Assembly (NCBI GenBank): GCA_001586965.3
Contig: LUCW03000793.1
Location: 12,501-35,000 of the forward strand
From: Sphaeroforma sirkka
Lineage: Eukaryota; Opisthokonta; Ichthyosporea; Ichthyophonida
Direction: 5' to 3'
Length of the DNA: 22,500 nt
Shown: piece after piece, positions 8,468-15,589 of the stretch
Numbering within the stretch: position 1 is the first letter of the stretch
Layout: every line of letters starts with the position of its first letter
Notes under the pieces: model-generated
What the model saw: the letters and a program-made list of their open reading frames with translations, nothing else
The model's database searches: none
What the model was told of the DNA's origin: nothing
Position numbers and translations under genes: made by a program

Positions 8468-9891
8468 CCACTTGGCTGATATTCTTCCTATACCGAAGAA
8501 GAAGAAAAATTCGGGCCGAGTTTCGAACCCGAGACCTACTGGTTTACCAGCCAGTATGTTTACCACTAAGCCAGTTACCACACTGGCGAGAGAAAAAATA
8601 TTTCAAAATTTAATCTCTATAGCTCTGATGCTACCATTGACCATCCTCTTGACAAACCTAACCCTGTCAGAGGATATGATCGTATGGAACTCGATGAGGC
8701 TTACCATCTTCGTAATATCGACCCTCATTTGCCAACTAACCCTGGTAATCACGATTTTGGCAATCGCTACACCAGTACCTCGTTAGAGAGTTCCCGCTCT
8801 AATCCTGAGGATGAGGAAGTGAGAACCAGACATACTCGTCTCAGGCTATTACGCTCTGGTAAGCAAGTCCTTGAGGACCGTCTATTGAATGACTCTGACC
8901 TTGACGATAGGAAAGCGGATAACATTCGCTATCTAATCGATAACAAGAGAAAGGAAAAAGAAACCATCTTGGCACTAGCAGCCCGTAGCACTGAGCATGA
9001 GCCTCGTGAACACTTAGAACCAAGCTTTATAAAGCAGCTAGGTAACGCGCAGGCTGAGGTCGATTTCTCTACTAATGAGAGTACAGTGGAGACACTGAAG
9101 GCCTTCGACCAACTTAAGGAGTCTGCCAGCCTTAAGGATAAGCAGATGATGAATGCCTTTATTCATTTCTGTGAGCCAGGTGAATGTCGAACTATCTTGA
9201 AGGCTCATGAGCCCAACTGGAAAGCCCTACCCTGGCACCAGTTGCGTGATAATATACTTAACACCTTTTTTTGAAGATGCACGTGACCGTGAACTTCTAG
9301 AGTCTCGCAAGTTCTTTGCGAACGATACCACTATTCGAGGTGCTCTAGCTCATATGACACATATGAATACTCGGATGGGTGGTCGTACCTATACTGGCGA
9401 ATATTTATTAATTTGTCAGATGATGGAGACTCTGGGAGCTAACCTCTTTAAGAAAGTCAATGATGACATCATCGCCTATGGTGATTTGCGATCTATGCCT
9501 TGGTCTGTCTTTGAGAAGATAGTACACAAGCATACCAATTCCTCTACTAGAGTACTTAGTACCACGAGCTACACCCAGCCCACTAAGCGAAACGCAGTAG
9601 AGACTAATACTGCGCGTAGTACTAAGAAACCTCGCACTACTACTGGGGGGTACTGGCTCTACTTCTACCGAACCGAAAGGTGATAAGAAGGTGAGAGCGC
9701 CTTGCAAGAAGTGTGGTTACAACCTCACAAAACGTAATGGCAAGTGGAATGGTAGACACGACCCTGTTAAGTGTGCACCAGGCAAGCCAGATTTTGGACA
9801 CTATATGAAAGAGTGTGCTACTTGCAAGGGTACTAACGGTTGGCACAAAGAGGATTGCAAGGACTTACCGGACGTCCAAGTTAAGCACTGA
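8201..9891 (+). pseudogene. gag: gag, main part with CCHC zinc knuckles, three frameshifts
   Basis: This is the capsid-nucleocapsid precursor of the retroelement. Sense runs through three frame changes. Two lie at or next to homopolymers where one base too many would explain the break: T7 at 9266-9272 and G6 at 9645-9650. The third is near A6 at 8593-8598. Before the first break there is a basic PKKKK string. The middle is a charged, helical capsid-like region (8684-9660). The C-terminal 66 residues (9691-9891) carry two Cys/His clusters: CKKC...HDPVKC (about 9703-9774) and CATCKGTNGWHKEDC (about 9817-9861), the second a good CCHC knuckle. The frame ends at TGA 9889-9891, 31 bases before pol. 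Either the copy is decaying or the homopolymer lengths are sequencing errors. Confidence 0.75.
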
Positions 9892-9922
9892 CAGTACCAT
9901 ATGTGCGCACTAGAGCAAGATT

Positions 9923-12169
9923 ATGAGAAAATGTTCATTAAAATCTATACCAAAGGAGATGAACATCTTTCAAACAGTTTTCGTAAATGGAGAAAAAGTT
10001 ATGGCACTATTTGATCCAGGGGCTGAAGTCTCTGCTATCTCACGCCGAGTAGCCTACGCTACAGATATGGCTGTCCATAACGAAACAACTGATTTAATCT
10101 TGGGAAATGGCAAAGTAACTACTTGCAAACAAGCCATTGACTATGCACACATAATGCTGTCAGATAGAAGAGAAGTGAAGACTCACCTAATCGTTACTGA
10201 CATGTCTCAGAAATACGATTTAATTATAGGTATGACTGATCTTCTCAGTTTAGGTATAACACTCACTGGTCTGCCTAATGGGCTAGACCCGAATAAAGAT
10301 CAGTCAGATGATAATATATTAAAGATACCTAAACCTCCGGAAGGTGAAGCAAAGGATATGATTCCGCACTTCACCGATATAATTATGGACTTAATTATAC
10401 AAAACAGGAAGATTGCAATAACTGACTGGTGTATGTTTAAGTTCTCTAATGGGTACGTTAGACTTGACTTAACAAACGTCGACTTCTCTAAGTTAAAGTG
10501 TCCTTCACATAACTACGTGAGTTGGAGACACAAAGACGTTGTCAAAACCCAAATCGAAGATTGGTTAAAACAGGGTCTAATTGAAATCAATTATGATGCA
10601 ACCCCAGTTAACTTAGCTCTCTTAGCGGTCGATCAATATAAATCTGATGGAACGTTTAGTAAAACAAGAGTAGTACTAGACCTGTCGCCAATCAACAAAC
10701 TAATTCCGCAACATAGTTTTCCCTTACCTAAGATAAGCGAGATACTACGCAAAATGGAGGGTGCGACTATCTTTTCCAAGATAGACTCAAAAGCTGCATT
10801 CCATCAACTACAAATATATGAGCCTCATAGGAAATACTTTTACTTTACTTGGCAAGGTAAGAAGTACCAGTTTAAAGGTGCACCTGAAGGCTTACACATG
10901 TTGCCTTCTTTTTTCCAACAAGTTATGATGGAACTATTTGCGGACCTGTCGTATAACGTATCAGTCTATTTAGATGATATAGTTATCTTTACAAAGACAG
11001 CACATGAACATGCTAAACTCGTTAAAAAAGTCTTAAAGCGACTTAATCATGCTAAACTTAAGATTAACGAAGACAAGTGTTCTTTTGCTAAAGATACTAT
11101 ACACTTACTTGGCTACAAAGTATCTGCAGCAGGGGTAGAAATTGATCCTGGCAAGAAACAGTTTCTGTTGGATTTATCAACACCAATTACTGGAAGAGAT
11201 GTGAACTCTGTGTGTGGGTTTGTTAACTTCTTCTCGGATTCGGTACCGCATCTTTCTCATTACTTAAAGCCTTTCAGTCACCTACGGCTGCACAAAGGAC
11301 CTTTGGGAAAGCTTTGGACTAAAGAATGTGATGATGCATTTAAACTAGTCAAAAGTAAAGTAATGGACGCACCCATCATGCAGTACCCTGTGGATGGTGT
11401 CCCATTCCAAGTAGCAACCGACGCTTCAGATCGAGCGGTAGGTGGAGTGCTTTACCAAACGATAAATGGTAAACCGCGCTACATACAATTCTTTAGCAAG
11501 AGTTATAATAAGAGTCAACGGAATTACCCTACCGTTAAACAAGAGCTCCTTGCTATAGTTACTGCGCTAAGACAGTTTAAAGACTACCTTTATGGAAGTT
11601 ACTTTACTGTCGCCTGTGATCAAAAGTCTTTAACATACTTAAAAGATATGAACCCTGATTCACAGTTGGTGAGCCGCTGGCATGACATTATTGCCAAGTT
11701 TGCTTTTAATATAACACACATACCAGGAATACATAACCATCTTCCTGACATGCTCTCTCGACTTGTGCCCGACTACCAGAAAACAGTCAAGGAGTTATTA
11801 GCAACCGATTGGATGCTAAATAAGAAATGGTTTAACCTCGCTCAATCACGATGGGGTCCATTTACTGTTGATATGTTCGCCGCAGAACATAACAAACAGG
11901 TTTCTGAATATAGGTCGTTGACTCATCCTAAAGGTGATGCATTTCAGCTTGACGTATCAAAGCATAATGCGTGGGCTAACCTACCTTGTCAACTTATCGC
12001 ACAGTTGTTAAATTATGTTAATATTACTAAATCTACCATTACGCTGTGTTGTCCCTTACGTAGCTCTGACCCATGGATACGTGATTTTATTAATATGATT
12101 CAAGACGAACCTATTTATGTCGACCGTGAAACCGACACGTTCTTGTATCAAGGAATCCTATTCTATTAA
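9923..12169 (+). CDS. pol: pol: protease, reverse transcriptase, RNase H, extra DIRS-like domain
   Basis: A 748-residue open frame bounded upstream by TAG at 9911-9913. The protease core is at residues 28-40 (LFDPGAEVS; D31-P32-G33 where families have D-S/T-G), with a second-half LIIGMTDLLSLGI. RT: VVLDLSPIN, first catalytic Asp 288 in SKIDSKAAFHQL, and YLDD at 349-352. RNase H carboxylates are D500 (ATDAS), E541 (KQELLAI), D566 (ACDQKSLTYL) and D609 (LPDMLSR). After RNase H, residues 644-735 (WGPFTVDMFAAEHN ... DAFQLD ... TLCCPL ... DPWIRDF) resemble a domain I associate with DIRS/tyrosine-recombinase elements. The frame overlaps the integrase frame by 53 nt in the +1 register. All RT and RNase H catalytic residues are present, so the frame may still be active, apart from the altered protease motif. 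Confidence 0.92.
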   Translation: MRKCSLKSIPKEMNIFQTVFVNGEKVMALFDPGAEVSAISRRVAYATDMAVHNETTDLILGNGKVTTCKQAIDYAHIMLSDRREVKTHLIVTDMSQKYDLIIGMTDLLSLGITLTGLPNGLDPNKDQSDDNILKIPKPPEGEAKDMIPHFTDIIMDLIIQNRKIAITDWCMFKFSNGYVRLDLTNVDFSKLKCPSHNYVSWRHKDVVKTQIEDWLKQGLIEINYDATPVNLALLAVDQYKSDGTFSKTRVVLDLSPINKLIPQHSFPLPKISEILRKMEGATIFSKIDSKAAFHQLQIYEPHRKYFYFTWQGKKYQFKGAPEGLHMLPSFFQQVMMELFADLSYNVSVYLDDIVIFTKTAHEHAKLVKKVLKRLNHAKLKINEDKCSFAKDTIHLLGYKVSAAGVEIDPGKKQFLLDLSTPITGRDVNSVCGFVNFFSDSVPHLSHYLKPFSHLRLHKGPLGKLWTKECDDAFKLVKSKVMDAPIMQYPVDGVPFQVATDASDRAVGGVLYQTINGKPRYIQFFSKSYNKSQRNYPTVKQELLAIVTALRQFKDYLYGSYFTVACDQKSLTYLKDMNPDSQLVSRWHDIIAKFAFNITHIPGIHNHLPDMLSRLVPDYQKTVKELLATDWMLNKKWFNLAQSRWGPFTVDMFAAEHNKQVSEYRSLTHPKGDAFQLDVSKHNAWANLPCQLIAQLLNYVNITKSTITLCCPLRSSDPWIRDFINMIQDEPIYVDRETDTFLYQGILFY

Positions 12170-13766
12170 GAAGATACCTTGGAAACACACCATCGTTTGT
12201 CGTATCGGCCCTGCAGGTACCACTAAGTGGAAACCCTCAACCGAATTCTTAGCTAAACTAGAGGAGTCTAAAGAGTTTGAACAAAAGCTCAAGACTCGTA
12301 CAACACATGCACCCAACAAAAATGCGGTCGAGGCAATGCCGATTGAAACGGCATTAGATCGTAAAAACATGGAACTAGCTAAGGCCATGGATCAAAGACT
12401 CAAAACTCTAAGAGAACCTGAAGCTCGCACTCAACTACTTAAAGCGCTGCTTAAAGAACAGCCAGGAGTTGCGAAACAACTGAAGAAGATACTTCAACAA
12501 TCTAATGTTGTCAATTATGTATCTCAGGAGTCTACCCCTCCTGATACTGAGGTTGCCCTTTCCAACAGGACTATGGTTCATCCAGCCAGCGTTACGCAGA
12601 ATCTGACTGACTTTGAGGAGCTCGAAAGTAGAGTTAAAATTATACATAATTTAACGCATCGAGCATATGAGCATACTTATAAAATGGCTATTCGTGCAGG
12701 GCTTGATCACCCGGCGCTGAAAGAAACCATACGTGAAGTATACCGACGCTGTACTGATTGTGAAAGGAACCAGATCAAGCGATACGGTTGGGCACCCCTA
12801 AAAAGTGTGACAGAAGACCAACCGATGCGCCGAGTCATAGTCGATTTGGTTAAACTCCCGCGATCCAAGCATACTGGCGATGTATATATCTGTCATTTCT
12901 TATGTGTGGCTTCGGGCTATAACTTGCTTTATGCAATACCGAACAAACGTCCACAAACAGTGGCAGAATTATGCTATCACGTCTTCAATGACTTCGGTTT
13001 CCCCCGAGTACTATGTTCTGATAACGGTAGTGAGTTTTGTACCGACGTAATGGAGGCACTTATACTCGTATCAGGCATGACCCATAGGCGTGGTGTTCCT
13101 TACAAACCTCAAACGCAGGGTGCAAATGAGACACGTCATAGAGAACTTAAGAATCTCTTGCGTACCGCACTAGACGACGTTGAGGATATGTGGCCTTATC
13201 ATTTGAAATGGGTTCAGACTCAAATGAATAACTGCATGAATCCTCAAACTGGAACACTCCCGTTTCACTATTTCTTTGGCCGCTATAGTGAATTACAAGC
13301 AACGTTTGATAAAACTGCGCCCGAGAAACACGCTACCCCGTGGCTACAAAAGATCGAGCATATGCAGAACGTTGTTTACCCCTGTTTACTCGAGCACAAA
13401 AATTGCGTTCTACTTAAAGCGTATGACCGATGGAATAACACTAAGAACATTGTTCAGTTCAAAGTCGGCGATTACGTTAACATTATAAATCGAAACGCCA
13501 ACGTTACCGAACTCTCTTCTAAGACGATAGGACCTTTTGTTATTTCCTACCATGATGAGAAGAGTGATACTTACCAAGTGAATAACATTGATGGTACTAG
13601 CGCAACCAATTTAGGCACTCACCGTATCCCTACCTCCGAACTCTCATTCGCTCGCTCATTTGATTCTGATGTACCAGTTATGGAGTCACAAGTCAAAGAT
13701 ATAATTGACAAACATCCGAAGACGGTTGCACTTACTACAAGACCCGTTTCATGGATGGGACAGTAG
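12117..13766 (+). CDS. pol: Integrase (HHCC, D,D(35)E, GPF module)
   Basis: A 549-residue frame that opens with its own ATG inside the pol overlap. It could be reached by +1 frameshifting or by separate initiation. The N-terminal 150 residues are charged and unassigned. The zinc-binding HHCC is at about 177-215 (HNLTHRAYEH ... CTDC, Cys 212 and 215). The catalytic core has D243 (VIVDLVK), D302 (CSDNGSEF) and E338 (GANETRHRELK). The second Asp and the Glu are separated by exactly 35 residues, the classical spacing. The C-terminal part has KVGDYVNI and SSKTIGPFVISY, a GPY/F-type module of Ty3/gypsy integrases. No chromodomain is evident. It inserts the DNA copy into the genome. The stop TAG overlaps the start of the next small ORF. 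Confidence 0.92.
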   Translation: MSTVKPTRSCIKESYSIKKIPWKHTIVCRIGPAGTTKWKPSTEFLAKLEESKEFEQKLKTRTTHAPNKNAVEAMPIETALDRKNMELAKAMDQRLKTLREPEARTQLLKALLKEQPGVAKQLKKILQQSNVVNYVSQESTPPDTEVALSNRTMVHPASVTQNLTDFEELESRVKIIHNLTHRAYEHTYKMAIRAGLDHPALKETIREVYRRCTDCERNQIKRYGWAPLKSVTEDQPMRRVIVDLVKLPRSKHTGDVYICHFLCVASGYNLLYAIPNKRPQTVAELCYHVFNDFGFPRVLCSDNGSEFCTDVMEALILVSGMTHRRGVPYKPQTQGANETRHRELKNLLRTALDDVEDMWPYHLKWVQTQMNNCMNPQTGTLPFHYFFGRYSELQATFDKTAPEKHATPWLQKIEHMQNVVYPCLLEHKNCVLLKAYDRWNNTKNIVQFKVGDYVNIINRNANVTELSSKTIGPFVISYHDEKSDTYQVNNIDGTSATNLGTHRIPTSELSFARSFDSDVPVMESQVKDIIDKHPKTVALTTRPVSWMGQ

Positions 13767-14110
13767 CTTGGCTAACCTCCGATGCATTTCGTGAATCTCG
13801 CGACTTTCTTCGTATCTTTAATAAGAAATGGAATAAGCGTTTACATAAGAACACACGAGATAAACGAAAAGGGTTTCCTCAGGTGACTACAAACCCTGAC
13901 GGATCTGAAATTCCCTATTTGCCACCTACTTCCTACGTGACTAAACTTTCTGATCTGCTTACCAACAGTGCAGAAAATTGTTCAAACTTACTTACTAATG
14001 AAGAACAGCCTTTGGCTATTACCATACCAAATAATAAACGTAAGGCGCCTACATCGGAAATGGTTACTGGACCAAATACTAAACGACATAGAGTACAACA
14101 TGAGTCTTGA
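13751..14110 (+). CDS. Small 3' ORF of the retroelement, basic C-terminus
   Basis: A 119-residue frame whose ATG (13751) lies 16 nt inside the end of the integrase frame (in ATGGATGGGACAGTAG the start and the integrase stop interlock). The N-terminal half is charged and probably helical (RESRDFLRIFNKKWNKRLHK). The C-terminal third has two basic clusters, NNKRKAPTSE and NTKRHRVQ, like a bipartite nuclear-localisation signal. There is no signal peptide, membrane segment or zinc finger, so it is not envelope-like. It may be a separate accessory protein or a frameshifted C-terminal extension of integrase that guides nuclear import. No homologue is recognised. Confidence 0.55.
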   Translation: MDGTVAWLTSDAFRESRDFLRIFNKKWNKRLHKNTRDKRKGFPQVTTNPDGSEIPYLPPTSYVTKLSDLLTNSAENCSNLLTNEEQPLAITIPNNKRKAPTSEMVTGPNTKRHRVQHES

Positions 14111-14219
14111 ACTCGTACATACTTACTCGATAAGCCATGACCGAAACCGTTTTTACTTTGGTTTTCGCTTTACCAACTAGATCGTATCTTAACGTACGTT
14201 CGTAGTTCTAAAAGCTACT

Positions 14220-14230
14220 GGGGGGGGCTA
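14220..14230 (+). promoter_or_regulatory. Polypurine-tract-like G8 run before the 3' LTR
   Basis: Eight G followed by CTA stand directly before the 3' LTR TG. A purine tract here primes plus-strand synthesis in LTR elements. The three non-purine bases between tract and LTR are unusual, and CTA also precedes the 5' LTR. Confidence 0.45.
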
Positions 14231-14827
14231 TGTAAAAATACGGCCTCCGGTCAGTCTAGAATATCAAGATCAATTGAGATAATACATTGGTTTTATTTGT
14301 ATTTTAAATAATTTAGTACAAGCTCTTTTCCAATATTTCCAAAGGGTTCTAAATTCACTTTGATGGCTCCAATAGCCTGAGTATTTGGTATGACTCATCT
14401 ACTTGGACCTATTTGAGACATTAGTAGATGTAGGATATTATAAACTAAATTTTATAATCTCCGAACTACTACTTATAGATTTTGGTCCTCCCGCCAATCT
14501 CCAAAATCCAATAAGTCTTTTTTTTTTTTTTTTTAACTTTTCTTCAGATGGAACTTTATTTATATCAGCTAATGTATCAACGTGACTTACGTTATTATGT
14601 CTATTTACAAATTAGGCAAGTGGTCATGAACACTTAGTACTTCTAGTGAAAATTATTCAATAAAGAACAGCTAGAGGTACGCCCTGTGTGATCGAGGATA
14701 TTTAGGCTCTTAACAAGAGGCAGTCCCGATCATTCTTACACAAATTACCACTGCTAAATCCTAACTGACTAAATTGTATTTTAGTTTAATATAGTTTGAA
14801 ACCTAGTAATTTCCATCGAAGTTTACA
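14231..14827 (+). repeat. 3' LTR of the Ty3/gypsy-type element
   Basis: 597 bp, TGTAAAAATACGG to GAAGTTTACA, giving a 6-base terminal inverted repeat TGTAAA/TTTACA. About fifteen substitutions and small indels separate it from the 5' LTR. AATAAA is at 14659-14664. It is followed by CATC and an inverted LTR fragment. Confidence 0.93.
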
Positions 14828-15029
14828 CATCTACTAATGTCTCAAATAGGTCCAAGTAGATGAGTCATACCAAATACTCAGGCTATTGGAGCCATCAAAG
14901 TGAATTTAGAACACTTTGGAAATATTGGAAAAAGAGCTTGTACTAAATTATCTAAAATACAAATAAAAACCAATGTATTATCTCAATTGATCTTGATATT
15001 TTAGACTGACCGGAGGCCGTATTTCTATA
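14828..15029 (-). repeat. Inverted LTR fragment, insertion target of the element
   Basis: Reverse complement of LTR positions about 202 to 1, ending ATTTCTATA where the LTR terminus ATTTCTACA is expected (one change). It begins CATCTACTAATG immediately after the 3' LTR. It is the right half of an older, oppositely oriented copy of the same family that was hit by the element. The left half is not next to the 5' LTR, but a matching scrap lies at 8162-8200. Confidence 0.9.
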
Positions 15030-15138
15030 TTCCGGAGCTTTGGCCTTTCTTACGAGTCCAATTTGTTCATCACTGACTGAGTTAAGATATTCCGGGGATT
15101 TAGTTCCATTAAGGTTACAGACAAAATAACCTAAATAT

Positions 15139-15316
15139 TGTATTAGGCGCAGTGAAGTTCGAAACTTCTGTGTTAGGCTGTGTATTGTTGTATTAGGCGT
15201 AGTGAAGTTCGAACCTGTATTAGGCGCAGTGAAGTTTGAACCTGCCTGTGTATTGTATTAGGCGCAGTGAAGTTCGAACTGGCCTGCGTATTGTATTAGG
15301 CGCAGTGAAGTTCGAG
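15139..15316 (+). repeat. Degenerate minisatellite, five copies of a 25-bp core
   Basis: The core TGTATTAGGCGCAGTGAAGT + TCGAA occurs at 15139, 15189, 15216, 15254 and 15292. Start-to-start distances are 50, 27, 38 and 38, so the basic unit is 38 bp (core plus a CTGGCCTGCG-like spacer) with truncated members. Copies 2, 3 and 5 each carry one change. Several copies contain GTTCGAANC, which fits the pol III B-box or tRNA T-arm consensus, but no A-box or tRNA fold is seen. Confidence 0.85.
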
Positions 15317-15585
15317 CATGGTCCCTAGAAGTAGTCGCTGGTGTAGAGAAAAATATCTATGTCCCTGGGGCTAGGGGGACGGGCCTTTGAGGAAGCTATG
15401 CTCGTCCACGTGACATTCTCCAGAGATGGGGCCATTGTGACATGGTCAACAAGAGTGGACTCGAAATCCAATGAGATCGCATGACCCTCTAGATTAGGGT
15501 CGTGTGCAGAAATCAGGGTTGCTATATGTAGCGGAAATCCAAAATTTAGCAGCGACCTAAATCCAGACGGCCATGGAGATCGACA
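15317..15585. other. Intergenic, moderately GC-rich stretch, nothing recognised
   Basis: Short open frames exist on both strands (plus: GRAFEEAMLVHVTFSRDGAI; minus: DPNLEGHAISLDFESTLV), which may be debris of an older element. Neither matches a family I know. Confidence 0.3.
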
Positions 15586-15589
15586 ATTT

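Larger units (their letters stand above)
6443..14827 (+). mobile_element. Ty3/gypsy-type LTR retrotransposon, internally rearranged
   Basis: Two direct LTRs (599 and 597 bp, about 97% alike by eye) begin TGTA and end TACA. They enclose gag, then protease-RT-RNase H, then integrase. RNase H before integrase plus a GPF motif in the integrase tail mark the Ty3/gypsy order rather than copia. The element is 8.4 kb long because about 0.74 kb of extra material sits in gag: a 271-bp gag duplication, an inverted LTR piece and a short direct LTR scrap. No target duplication matches its two outer ends: CCTA precedes the 5' LTR, while CATC follows the 3' LTR. It interrupts the copia relic on the left. 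On the right it abuts an inverted fragment of its own LTR family. Confidence 0.9.

Noticed and set aside
14828..15029. An additional solo LTR
   Set aside because: It is only the first 202 positions in inverted orientation and begins exactly at the element's insertion junction, so it is the interrupted target copy.
15139..15316. tRNA genes or a CRISPR array suggested by repeated GTTCGAA cores
   Set aside because: No acceptor stem, D-arm or A-box is found. Unit spacing is irregular and the spacers are themselves repeats. The genome is eukaryotic, so CRISPR is not expected.
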